Source: Cesiribacter andamanensis AMV16
GTDB taxonomy: Bacteria; Bacteroidota; Bacteroidia; Cytophagales; Cyclobacteriaceae
Direction of reading: 5' to 3'
DNA length: 36,987 nt
Assembly: GCF_000348925.1 (NCBI RefSeq)
Contig: NZ_AODQ01000033.1
Location: 126-37,112 of the forward strand
The translations under genes were made by a program, and so were the position numbers. This document shows positions 15,017 to 22,970 of the stretch, piece by piece. Position 1 is the stretch's first letter. Every line of letters begins with the position of its first letter. The notes under the pieces were generated by a model that did not search any database, was not told the DNA's origin, and saw only the letters and a program-made list of their open reading frames with translations.

Positions 15017-15838
15017 TTAGCCCCTTCCCTGCCAATGCTGGTACTCCTGAGGAAAGTGCAGGTCGGCGGGGGCTTCCGTAAAGAGCCCATAGACCGCTGC
15101 GCCACTGCCGCTCATGCTGGCGTACAGGGCGCCTGCGGCATAGAGCCGCTCTTTAAGCTCGGCTATCTGTGGATATTTTGGAAAAATACTATCTTCAAAA
15201 TCGTTGTGCAGCCGCCCCTTCCAGTCGTCTACCGGCAGGTTCAGGATTTCGTTCAGCGGTTGATCGGGAGTTTTAGGACGCACGCCGGCATAAGCCTCGG
15301 CCGTTGCCACATGCACCGGGGGCTTTACCACTACCAGATGGTAGGCCGACAGATCAAGCGAAAGGGGCGCAAGCACATCGCCACGCTCCAGGGCAATGGC
15401 AGGGCTGTTGCGGATAAAAAAGGGGCAATCGCTGCCCAGGCGGCCGGCATAGTCCTCCAAAATACTCTCATCCAGAAAGAGCTGAAACAGCTCATTGACC
15501 GCCTTCAGCATAAAGGCCGCATCGGCCGATCCGCCACCCAGGCCCGCACCGGTAGGGATGAGCTTGTGCAGCTGCACCGCCACCGGGGGCAGATCATAGT
15601 CCTTTCGCAGCAGCTCGTAGGCCCTCAGCACCAGATTGTCTTTTTCCGCGCCGGGAATTTCCATCCCTGAAAGGACAAATGATCCCTTTCGCTGCTTTTT
15701 GGGATCGGCCTCCACTACCTCCAGTACATCCTGCCAGCCAATAGGGTACATGCCGGTTTGCAGGTTGTGGTACCCGTCGGAGCGTTTGGCTACGATCTGT
15801 AGGCCGAGGTTAATTTTGGCATTGGGGAAAAGGATCAT
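15017..15838 (-). CDS. ispE: 4-diphosphocytidyl-2-C-methyl-D-erythritol kinase IspE
   Basis: 273 residues from the ATG at 15836-15838; the frame is open to 15952, but MILFPNAKINLGLQI is the family's N-terminus. GHMP-kinase motifs: NAKINLGL near residues 6-13, IPTGAGLGGGSADAAF near 92-107 as the ATP loop, SDCPFF near 137, and MSGSGAAVYGLF near 244. IspE phosphorylates CDP-methylerythritol with ATP in the non-mevalonate route to isoprenoids. It lies downstream of fabI on the same strand with a terminator in between, so it is likely transcribed separately. Confidence 0.94.
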   Translation of the reverse strand: MILFPNAKINLGLQIVAKRSDGYHNLQTGMYPIGWQDVLEVVEADPKKQRKGSFVLSGMEIPGAEKDNLVLRAYELLRKDYDLPPVAVQLHKLIPTGAGLGGGSADAAFMLKAVNELFQLFLDESILEDYAGRLGSDCPFFIRNSPAIALERGDVLAPLSLDLSAYHLVVVKPPVHVATAEAYAGVRPKTPDQPLNEILNLPVDDWKGRLHNDFEDSIFPKYPQIAELKERLYAAGALYASMSGSGAAVYGLFTEAPADLHFPQEYQHWQGRG

Positions 15839-15931
15839 CTTAGCATATTGGGTAGTGAATACGAAGTAAAGGTAAAAAGCAGAATTTAGAAACCTTATTT
15901 GCTTTGGATCAGCCCTTAGGGTACAACCAAA

Positions 15932-15961
15932 AAAAGGAAGATGCCGCAGCACCTTCCTTTT
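15932..15961 (-). terminator. intrinsic terminator of fabI
   Basis: A 13-bp stem, 15932-15944 with 15949-15961 (AAAAGGAAG with CTTCCTTTT plus an inner GC-rich part and one wobble), has a tetraloop. Read on the minus strand it ends in TTTTTTT. It lies 31 bp after the fabI stop. Confidence 0.8.
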
Positions 15962-15992
15962 GTAGTCCTAAGTCTTACTAGTGAGTAGGGTA

Positions 15993-16811
15993 TTATTTCC
16001 CCCTGGAAAGCTCCTGTACCAGTTCGTCGGTGATGCCGCTGCTGCTAAAGCCGCCGTCGTGCATCAGGTTCTGCATGGTGACCATGCGGGTAAAGTCGGA
16101 GAACATGACGGTGATATAGTTGGCGCAATCTTCGGCTGAGGCATTGCCCAGGGGCGACATTTTATCGGCATAGTCAAAGAACACATCAAAACCGCCTACG
16201 CCTGTGCCGGCCGTGGTTTTGGTGGGGCTCTGCGAGATGGTATTTACCCGCACCTTGTTCTTTTTGGCAAAGAAGTAGCCATAGCTGCGGGCTATGCTTT
16301 CCAGTACGGCTTTGGCCTGGGCCATGTCGCTATAGTCGGGGAAGGTGCGCTGGGCGGCAATGTAGCTCAGGGCAACAATGCTGCCCCACTCATTCATGGC
16401 ATCCAGCTTATCGGCTGTCTGCAGCATTTTATGGAACGACAGGGCCGAAATATCGATCGACTTCAGGTACCAGTCGTAGTTGAGGTCGGTATAGTGCTTG
16501 CCTTTGCGCACATTGGGGCTCATGCCTATGGAGTGCAGCACAAAATCGAGCTTGCCGCCCAGGATCTCCTGCGATTTGGTAAAGAGGTTTTCCAGGTCTT
16601 CCAGCGAGGTAGCATCGGCGGGGATCACCTGGGCGCCGCACTGCTCAGCCAGCTCATTGATCTTGCCCATGCGCATGGCTACGGGAGCATTGGTGAGCAC
16701 AAACTGAGCACCTTCTTCGTGGCACTTCAGGGCAGTTTTCCAGGCAATGGAGTTCTCGTCCAGTGCACCAGAGATGATTCCTCTTTTTCCTTTTAGCAGA
16801 TTATAGGCCAT
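15993..16811 (-). CDS. fabI: enoyl-[acyl-carrier-protein] reductase FabI
   Basis: 272 residues, normal length for FabI. It reduces enoyl-ACP with NAD(P)H in the last step of each fatty-acid elongation cycle. Evidence: NLLKGKRGIISGALDENSIAW (part shown: GIISGALDENSIAW near residues 11-24), the nucleotide fold with ADATSLEDLENLF near 65, LHSIGMSP near 92-99, and the catalytic Tyr-x6-Lys in DYSDMAQAK (Tyr160, Lys167) with a second tyrosine at SY (Tyr150). NTISQSPTKT near 195-204 matches the cofactor loop. No membrane segment. Confidence 0.94.
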   Translation of the reverse strand: MAYNLLKGKRGIISGALDENSIAWKTALKCHEEGAQFVLTNAPVAMRMGKINELAEQCGAQVIPADATSLEDLENLFTKSQEILGGKLDFVLHSIGMSPNVRKGKHYTDLNYDWYLKSIDISALSFHKMLQTADKLDAMNEWGSIVALSYIAAQRTFPDYSDMAQAKAVLESIARSYGYFFAKKNKVRVNTISQSPTKTTAGTGVGGFDVFFDYADKMSPLGNASAEDCANYITVMFSDFTRMVTMQNLMHDGGFSSSGITDELVQELSRGK

Positions 16812-16939
16812 GGTCGTGTATTCGTTTTAGTAGTATTTCTTGAAGGACAACAGGTAACCGTGTGGAATGGCTGCCCGAACAGCTGGCAAATTACAAATTT
16901 CCGGGAAATGACAGGCAGCCCGCCCCGCAATTTGCACGC

Positions 16940-17455
16940 CTACCCCCTACTTTCATCTAAAATAAGGGGCAGGCAGGCCCGCAGATCGGCCACTTTATGA
17001 TCGGCCCGGGGGCTATCGGCATGCTCTACCTGAATGGTTTTAAGGCCTACCTTTTTGGCGGGTATCAGGTCCCGGTCTTTGTCGCCCACCATCCAGGACT
17101 GCCCTGCATCCACCTTGTAGCGGGCAATGGCGCGCTCAAACAGCAGTGAGCCTGGCTTGCGGGTAAGGCAATTGCTAACGCTGGGGTGCCAGGGGGCATA
17201 GTAAAAATGGTCGATGGTGCCGCCCAGGGCCTGCTGTATGAGCCGGTGGGTCTCGTGCATCTGCTCCCGTGTATAGATGCCCTTGGCTATGCCCGACTGG
17301 TTGGTGATAACGATAAGCAGAAAACCGGCCTGCTTCAGGGCCTGCAGGGCTTCTTCCACACCTGGCAGGAGCTCCAGCTTATCGGCCGAGTACACATAAT
17401 CCACATAATCTTTATTGATTACCCCATCCCGGTCCAGGAAAACACACTTTTGCAC
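16940..17455 (-). CDS. gmhB: HAD-IIIA phosphatase, GmhB-like (heptose-1,7-bisphosphate phosphatase)
   Basis: 171 residues from a GTG start (17453-17455); no ATG lies in frame before the -7 box at 17484-17491, so GTG is the likely start. HAD motifs: FLDRDGVIN near residue 6 with Asp8 as nucleophile, VITNQSGIAKG near 49, RKPG near 99, and MVGDKDRDL near 122. GmhB removes the 7-phosphate from heptose bisphosphate for LPS core or S-layer sugars. The zinc loop, usually CxH and CxC, reads APWHPSVSNCLTRKP, so only one of four ligands remains. The HAD family is firm; the GmhB substrate is probable rather than certain. Confidence 0.85.
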   Translation of the reverse strand: MQKCVFLDRDGVINKDYVDYVYSADKLELLPGVEEALQALKQAGFLLIVITNQSGIAKGIYTREQMHETHRLIQQALGGTIDHFYYAPWHPSVSNCLTRKPGSLLFERAIARYKVDAGQSWMVGDKDRDLIPAKKVGLKTIQVEHADSPRADHKVADLRACLPLILDESRG

Positions 17456-17483
17456 GTAGCTTGCTGTTTGGTAAAACTGAGCA

Positions 17484-17491
17484 CAAAGGTA
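17484..17491 (-). promoter_or_regulatory. -7 promoter box of the GmhB-like gene
   Basis: TACCTTTG on the minus strand matches TAnnTTTG perfectly, 29 bp before the GTG start, within the 55-bp gap after pncA. It implies the gene has its own promoter and a leader of about 22 nt. No clear -33 TTG at the normal distance. Confidence 0.55.
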
Positions 17492-17510
17492 GGCAAGCCC
17501 GGCTAAAAAC

Positions 17511-18131
17511 CTACTGTGCCTGCTGCAGCAGGTCCCGGCTCAGGACCAGCTGCGCACCCCCCTGCAGCAGATCGGCTTTGGCCCTTCCAAACCCTTCGGC
17601 ATCGATGGCCCGGGTAGCATCTTCGATCACCACTACCTCAAAACCCAGCTCCAGGGCATCCTTGGCGGTAAAATACACACAGTAGTCGCCGGCCAGACCG
17701 GCCAGGTACAGCTGCTGCACCCCCCGTTCCCGCAGGTAGCCGGCCAGGCCGGTACTTTTCAGGTGGCCGTTGTCGTAAAAACCGCTGTAGCTGTCTATTT
17801 CCGGATCGGTTCCCTTGCGGAAAATAGCTTCTACCCGCTGCATGTCCAGCTGGGGGGAAAATTCGGCGCCGGCCGAGCCCTGAATGCAGTGGTCGGGCCA
17901 GAGCACCTGTTCCAGGCCTTGCAGCTGTGTGGTTTCAAAAGGCTGGCGGCCGGGGTGGTTGGAGGCAAAGCTCTTATGGGAGGCTGGGTGCCAGTCCTGG
18001 GTAGCCAGCACCAGCTCAAACAGGGGCTGCAGCTGGTTGGTAAGGGCTATAATCTGGTCTCCCCCGGCTACGGCCAGGGCGCCGCCGGGAATAAAATCGC
18101 TTTGGATATCGATGAGCAGGAGTGCTTTCAT
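17511..18131 (-). CDS. pncA: nicotinamidase/pyrazinamidase PncA
   Basis: 206 residues from the ATG at 18129-18131; the frame runs to 18197, but MKALLLIDIQSDF is the family's start. Catalytic triad: Asp8 in IDIQSDF, Lys106 in FRKGTD, Cys151 in AGLAGDYCV. Metal-site residues are in TQDWHP (Asp47, His49) and PDHC (His81). PncA converts nicotinamide to nicotinate for NAD salvage. pncB, the next enzyme in the same pathway, is 16 kb away in this window beyond the PUL. Confidence 0.93.
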   Translation of the reverse strand: MKALLLIDIQSDFIPGGALAVAGGDQIIALTNQLQPLFELVLATQDWHPASHKSFASNHPGRQPFETTQLQGLEQVLWPDHCIQGSAGAEFSPQLDMQRVEAIFRKGTDPEIDSYSGFYDNGHLKSTGLAGYLRERGVQQLYLAGLAGDYCVYFTAKDALELGFEVVVIEDATRAIDAEGFGRAKADLLQGGAQLVLSRDLLQQAQ

Positions 18132-18142
18132 ATGGGTATTGA

Positions 18143-18150
18143 CAAAGATA
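18143..18150 (-). promoter_or_regulatory. -7 promoter box of pncA
   Basis: TATCTTTG on the minus strand is a perfect TAnnTTTG box 11 bp before the ATG, giving a very short leader of about 5 nt. It supports the chosen ATG, since the longer reading frame would start inside or upstream of the promoter. No -33 TTG seen. Confidence 0.45.
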
Positions 18151-18331
18151 GGGGGGTGATGGTTTACAGGAGGGTAATCTTCAGAAGAATGTGGCACCCT
18201 GCTACGCTGGCGGGAGGCAGGCAGCTGGGTTTTGAGGGATGGCCTGCTGGAGCAGCAACAGGGAACCGGCTACGCTGGCCCAGCCTACGTTGGGGAATAC
18301 TGCCGAACAGGTAGTGGTGCCACGACAGGTT

Positions 18332-18368
18332 AAAAAAGCTACGTTGTAACCCGAAGCGTGTGTAGCTT
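18332..18368 (-). terminator. intrinsic terminator of the GH5 gene
   Basis: Minus strand AAGCTAC (complement of 18362-18368) pairs with GTAGCTT (complement of 18336-18342), followed by TTTT. It lies about 34 bp after the GH5 stop, at the end of the PUL. Confidence 0.6.
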
Positions 18369-18402
18369 GCCCAGCCTCAGTCGGGGCACCACGCCTGCCG
18401 GG

Positions 18403-20217
18403 CTAGTTGGCTGCTCCTTTTTTGCGCTTTTTTGGCGGGCTGGGTGGGGGTAGTTTACTGGCAAGGAACTGCAGGGAATGGAGGGTAAAACCACCCTGCT
18501 CAGCCACCAGCCGCAGGCGGTGAGTGCCCGCCGGCAGAGGCAGTGCAGTATAGACCACCGCCCCTACCTGCTGCGGTCCGGCCGGGACCGGGATCTCCCG
18601 GGCAGAACCATGGGGGCGGTCGTTTACCAGAAGCTGCAGTTTGCCCCCCGGGTTTTCTGTCCCCACCCTGATGGCTAGCCGGTAGGTGGCGGGCTTGTCT
18701 ACCGTTACCGTATACTGCAGCCACTCCCCTGTTTCGATCCAGGCCACATGGTAGCCTTTGCCGTCCTCATTCAACGCAATGTCTACCCCATCGTTGCGGT
18801 AGTGGCGGCCCCGGTTCCAGGGTTGGCGCTCGCCGCCGGTAGAGATGTAGTAGTTGGCCGCATCAGTATCCCAGTAAGCAATGCCCTGCTTGCCCATGTC
18901 ATAGTCTACCGCATCAATGTGGCTGCCGGGCTGTATGCGGTGCTCTTTAAAGGGTAGCGCCTCGGCCGAGTGCACCTGCCGGAACATGGCATCGATCACC
19001 CCTTTGTGGTAGATACAGTTTTCCAGTTTGGTGGCCTCGGCCAGCTGCATCAGGGCGTTGTAGGCTTCTTTTTCCGTAGGCCGGGGCGCTTCCCCCCTCC
19101 AGTAGGCCAGCAACTGCCGGTAGCCCTCATTTAGCTCAATCTCCAGGGGGTTGTTGAAGCCCAGCTTTTTCAGCGGCCACCAGGCCCAGCCCATGCGGTT
19201 CTGCTCAAAAAGCTCAATGGCCTCGGTAAACCAGTGGTTGGAGTTTTCGCCGGTTTCGCCCAGCCAGATGGGCACATTATAGGTCTGGCGGGTATCCAGC
19301 ATGCCCTGAATGGCCTCCTGGGTGTTATAATTCCAGTATTTGTGAAAGGAGATGACCATGTTATCGTCCCAGGGGGGCAGCATGTTGCTGTAGTTGTTGC
19401 CCCAGCAGTTGCCCTCGATCATGATGATGTGGTTCTGGTCTACCTCCCGGATGGCTTGTGTGATCTCTACCAGCAGCTTTTTCAGAGGTTCGTTTCCTTT
19501 TTCGTTGCAGCCATTGCGATCCTCAGGATTCTGAAAGCCCCAGTTGGGCTCGTTGATGATGTCATAACCGCCGATCCAGGGCTCGTCCTTGTAGCGCTCG
19601 GCCAGGCGCCGCCAGAGGGCGATGGTTTTGCGCTGGTTTTCGGGACTTTCCCAAAGGGATGGTTTGCCTTCGTCGTAGTCGGAGATGGCGGCATCGTGCC
19701 CCTGCCCGCCGGGGGCGGCATGCAGGTCCAGGATCAGGTACATGCGGTTGGCGGTGCACCAGGCCAGCAGGCTGTCGGTAAGGGCAAATCCTTCTTCCCG
19801 CCAGGTAATTTCTCCCTTAACGGGCTCCTCTTTAATAGGGGGTGTAAAGAGCTTGTAATGCATGGCCAGGCGCACACTGTTAAAGCCCCAGGCGGCCATA
19901 GAGTCTACATCGATGCGGCGGGTGTGGTTGGCCAGCCAGGCGCTGTAGAAGTCGTTTGTTTTCTCGGGCCCGATCAGCTCTTCTATTTTGGCCCGTATCT
20001 GGTGCTGCGGACCGGCAATGCCGCCCAGCTGCAGCATATAGCCTTCCTGCAGCATCCAGCCGCCCAGCCCCATGCCCCGCAGCAGCACTTCTTCGCCCCG
20101 TTCGTTTACGATCTTATCACCCTGGGTATGCAAAAAGCCCTGGCTGTAGGCCTGCACAAGGGGAAGCAGGAGCAAGCAGAGCAGGTGGCTGAAGAAGAGG
20201 GGTATTGCTGTTTTCAT
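18403..20217 (-). CDS. GH5 glycoside hydrolase with C-terminal CBM6-like domain, secreted
   Basis: 604 residues with a cleavable-type signal peptide (about 1-25, ending VQAYSQG). The barrel, about 30-380, shows LRGMGLGGWMLQEGYM near 46-61, RLAMHYKLF near 116, LILDLHAAPGGQ near 161, YDIINEPNWG with Glu223 as acid/base, and PIWLGETGE with Glu321 as the likely nucleophile. After a short spacer a CBM6-like beta-sandwich (about 425-590) includes GIAYWDTDAANYY, NDGVDIAL, AWIETGEWLQYTV and ATYRLAIRVGT. The tail ends in a Pro/Lys-rich stretch (SPPKKRKKG). LRGxxLGGW recalls GH5 beta-1,3-glucanases, but the subfamily is not certain. It lies downstream of the GH3 gene behind a hairpin, so it is partly read through or separately promoted. 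Confidence 0.88.
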   Translation of the reverse strand: MKTAIPLFFSHLLCLLLLPLVQAYSQGFLHTQGDKIVNERGEEVLLRGMGLGGWMLQEGYMLQLGGIAGPQHQIRAKIEELIGPEKTNDFYSAWLANHTRRIDVDSMAAWGFNSVRLAMHYKLFTPPIKEEPVKGEITWREEGFALTDSLLAWCTANRMYLILDLHAAPGGQGHDAAISDYDEGKPSLWESPENQRKTIALWRRLAERYKDEPWIGGYDIINEPNWGFQNPEDRNGCNEKGNEPLKKLLVEITQAIREVDQNHIIMIEGNCWGNNYSNMLPPWDDNMVISFHKYWNYNTQEAIQGMLDTRQTYNVPIWLGETGENSNHWFTEAIELFEQNRMGWAWWPLKKLGFNNPLEIELNEGYRQLLAYWRGEAPRPTEKEAYNALMQLAEATKLENCIYHKGVIDAMFRQVHSAEALPFKEHRIQPGSHIDAVDYDMGKQGIAYWDTDAANYYISTGGERQPWNRGRHYRNDGVDIALNEDGKGYHVAWIETGEWLQYTVTVDKPATYRLAIRVGTENPGGKLQLLVNDRPHGSAREIPVPAGPQQVGAVVYTALPLPAGTHRLRLVAEQGGFTLHSLQFLASKLPPPSPPKKRKKGAAN

Positions 20218-20297
20218 AAGGAGGCTGTAGAATGTGTTAATATACTAGTTATCCCGAAGGCTCACTTCATCAGCTGGCAGGAATGCTGCTGATCTAT

Positions 20298-20328
20298 AAA
20301 AAAAGTGCAGGCCCTATCAGCCTGCACT
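20298..20328 (-). terminator. intrinsic terminator of the GH3 gene
   Basis: A perfect 9-bp stem, AGTGCAGGC (20304-20312) with GCCTGCACT (20320-20328), has a 7-base loop. The minus strand runs on into seven T residues (complement of 20298-20304). It lies 45 bp after the GH3 stop and before the GH5 gene. Confidence 0.8.
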
Positions 20329-20373
20329 CCTAACCACTAGTTGAAAAAATGAGGATTTTCATCTGGTCAAGCC

Positions 20374-22764
20374 TTAGTTGGCACCCCCGTTTTCAAGCAG
20401 GCGGAAGCGTTTTTTCTGATCGCCGATCAGAACCTCAAACTCGCCGGCTTCTACCACCGGCTTGCCCTGGCTATTGGTAAAGCTCAGGTCCTGCTGCGGA
20501 TTGAGGGTAAAGCTCAGGGTTTTGCTTTCGCCAGGTTTCAACAGGATTTTCTCGAAGCGCCGCAGGCGTTTTACGTCCGGCGTAATGCCGCTGGCATACA
20601 GATCGGAGGTAAACAGCTGCACCACTTCTTTGCCCTCGCGCTGGCCGGTGTTGGTAACGGTAATGGATACGGTCAACTGCTCGCCCCAGGGCAGCTCTTC
20701 CTTGCTCAGGCTCAGCTTGCTGTAGGCAAAGGTAGTGTAGCTAAGCCCGTGGCCAAAAGCCCACTGGGGGTTAAAATCAGCCTCGTAATTGTAGGCACCC
20801 TCCTGCCCTTTTTGCTCCTCGCTGGGTTTGTGGATGTAGGTAAGCAGGGAGTTGGGGAAGCGCGGATAGGTATACGGAAGTTTGCCCGAGGGATTTACAT
20901 CGCCAAAGAGCACATCGGCCAGGGCATCGCCCCCGAAGTTGCCCGGCAGGTAGATCTGCACCACGGCCTGCATCTGCTGCTCAAAGCGGCTTAGCAGGCG
21001 CGGGCGGCCCTCATTCAGCACCAGCACCACCGGCTTGCCGGTAGCGGCCAGGCGCCTGGCCAGTTCGGTCTGCTGCTCGGTGAGGTAGAGGTCATGCAAA
21101 TCGCCGGGCTTTTCGGTATAGCTGTTTTCGCCCAGGGCCAGAATGATCACATCCACCCCCTGGGCAGCCGCTACGGCCTCGTCCATGCGGTCGGCGGCCT
21201 CTTCCCAGTACTTGCCCTCCATATTGTAGCTAACACCGGGTACATACTGCACATGCTGGGCACCAATCTCTTTCTGGATGGCTTCCAGAATGGTGTTGTT
21301 TTTTCCGGCAAATTCTTCCACCTTCTCGCCCTGCCAGCTGTAGCTCCAGGCGCCATTGAGGGTGCGCATAGAGTTGGCATTGGGGCCGGTTACCAGCACG
21401 TTGGTGCCTTTGCTCAGTGGCAGGATACCCCCTTCGTTCTTCAGCAGGGTAATGGACTCAGCCGCCATCTGGTATGAAGCCTGCTCAAAGGCCTTGCTGC
21501 CAAACTGGGGATAGTCTTTTGGGTTGGTGACAGGCCGCTCAAACAGGTTGAGCGCATATTTTACCCGAAGGATGCGGCGCACGGCATCGTCTATGCGTTC
21601 CTGCTTAACCTTTCCTTCCTTCACCAGCTCTACCAGGCCGTTGCAGAAGGTTTCGTACTGGTAAGGGATCATGGACATATCAATCCCTGCATTGATGGCC
21701 AGCATGATGGCCTCCTTGTGGGTAGCAGCTACCCTGTCCCGGGTGTGCAGGAATTCGATATCCTGCCAGTCGGTCACTACCAGGCCCTTAAAGCCCAGCT
21801 CTTCTTTTAGCAGGCCGGTAAGGAGTGCATGATTGGTGTGCATGGGTACCCCGTTGATAATGGCCGAATTGACCATAAGCGTATGGGCCCCAGCCTCAAC
21901 AGCCGCTCTAAAGGGGGGCAGGTGATACTCCCGCAGGGCTTCGTCGGAGATGTAGGCAGGGGTGCGGTCCTTGCCCGATACGGGCACCTGGTAGCCCAGG
22001 AAGTGCTTGAGGCTGGAGGCTACCTTTTCGGGATGACCCACTTGATTCTGCTCCCCTTCATAGCCCCGGATCATTTCTTTGCCAAGCTCGGAGATGATAT
22101 AGGGATCTTCGCCAAAGGTTTCCCAGTGGCGGGGTGAGCGGGGATCGGCGCCCAGGTCCAGCACCGGAGAGAAGTTCCAGGGAATGGAGCTGGCCCGGGT
22201 TTCGTAGGCCGTGATCTCGGCGCCGCGGCGTACCAGCTCCCGGTTGCGGCTGGCCGCCTGGCCAATCTGCTGGGGAAAGAGGGTGGCCCCAACGGTATAG
22301 GTGGCCCCGTGGATCTCATCCACTCCATAAAGAATGGGGATCTTGAGCCGGGTTTGTTTCATGGCCACATCCTGGATCTGGCCAATGAGCTGATACCAGA
22401 CCTGGGGCGTGCGGGCCCGGTTGTTGGCCGTATTCAGTACCGAGCCAATGTGGTACTCCACCAGGGCCTTACGCATCTCGGTGGGATCCAGGCTCAGGGG
22501 CTCGTGGCTGCTGTAGCGGTTATCGCCTTTGCCGATCACATCCAGGGTGATCTGGGCCATCTGCCCCACCTTCTCTTCCAGCGTCATCTGGGCCAGCAGG
22601 GCCTCTACCCGTTTGGCGATCTCCGCTTCTGACAGGGGGGTATAGGTAGCTGCAGCCGCTTTTTTGGTGCTGCTGCGGCGCTGGGCCTCTACAGACGGCA
22701 GCGTTACCGCTACCAGCAACAGGGCCAGGACCAGGTGCTTTACATATGTTTTAGGTGCTTTCAT
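20374..22764 (-). CDS. GH3 beta-glucosidase (BglX-like), exported
   Basis: 796 residues from the ATG at 22762-22764; a possible ATG 8 codons upstream would overlap the predicted transcription start. A signal peptide (about 1-28, ending SVEAQ) is followed by the GH3 barrel: MTLEEKVGQM near 60, DEIHGA near 149, SSLKHFLGY near 250 and KGLVVTDWQDI with Asp332 as nucleophile. The second alpha/beta domain follows (GALGENSYTEKPGD-like: ILALGENSYTEKPGDL near 545), then a fibronectin-III-like domain (about 680-785). Such enzymes release glucose from beta-glucan oligosaccharides in the periplasm. The gene has its own copy of the susC-type operator and promoter (22785-22875). Confidence 0.93.
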   Translation of the reverse strand: MKAPKTYVKHLVLALLLVAVTLPSVEAQRRSSTKKAAAATYTPLSEAEIAKRVEALLAQMTLEEKVGQMAQITLDVIGKGDNRYSSHEPLSLDPTEMRKALVEYHIGSVLNTANNRARTPQVWYQLIGQIQDVAMKQTRLKIPILYGVDEIHGATYTVGATLFPQQIGQAASRNRELVRRGAEITAYETRASSIPWNFSPVLDLGADPRSPRHWETFGEDPYIISELGKEMIRGYEGEQNQVGHPEKVASSLKHFLGYQVPVSGKDRTPAYISDEALREYHLPPFRAAVEAGAHTLMVNSAIINGVPMHTNHALLTGLLKEELGFKGLVVTDWQDIEFLHTRDRVAATHKEAIMLAINAGIDMSMIPYQYETFCNGLVELVKEGKVKQERIDDAVRRILRVKYALNLFERPVTNPKDYPQFGSKAFEQASYQMAAESITLLKNEGGILPLSKGTNVLVTGPNANSMRTLNGAWSYSWQGEKVEEFAGKNNTILEAIQKEIGAQHVQYVPGVSYNMEGKYWEEAADRMDEAVAAAQGVDVIILALGENSYTEKPGDLHDLYLTEQQTELARRLAATGKPVVLVLNEGRPRLLSRFEQQMQAVVQIYLPGNFGGDALADVLFGDVNPSGKLPYTYPRFPNSLLTYIHKPSEEQKGQEGAYNYEADFNPQWAFGHGLSYTTFAYSKLSLSKEELPWGEQLTVSITVTNTGQREGKEVVQLFTSDLYASGITPDVKRLRRFEKILLKPGESKTLSFTLNPQQDLSFTNSQGKPVVEAGEFEVLIGDQKKRFRLLENGGAN

Positions 22765-22784
22765 GACTACTAATTGGTTCTTGA

Positions 22785-22875
22785 GCAAGCTAGCAAGGGC
22801 AGCGGGAGTATCCTACTCAGGCCATACAACACTACTACATCAGCCTGCCAGTTTGCTACATCAATACTACATCAA
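22785..22875 (-). promoter_or_regulatory. candidate activator site and promoter of the GH3 gene
   Basis: On the minus strand the region reads TTGATGTAG, TTGATGTAG, TGATGTAG and a degenerate TTGTAT. The GTAG cores start 11, 21 and 11 bp apart, the same order and spacing as upstream of susC. After 31 bp comes CTAGCTTG (complement of 22786-22793), identical to the susC copy and resembling a TAnnTTTG -7 box. The ATG is about 21 bp downstream, giving a leader of about 15 nt. Confidence 0.72.
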
Positions 22876-22970
22876 CTACAGATATCTTCTTTACCATCAG
22901 CTTTTTACATCCTTGCCTACAGGGAAAAGGCAGGCCAGAAGCGCAGCTCCGAGCGCCTTTCCGCCAGGGT

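Noticed and set aside
20218-20373. Operator copy upstream of the GH5 gene
   Set aside because: Only one TGTAG occurs and in the opposite orientation; no TAGCTTG box and no repeat spacing.
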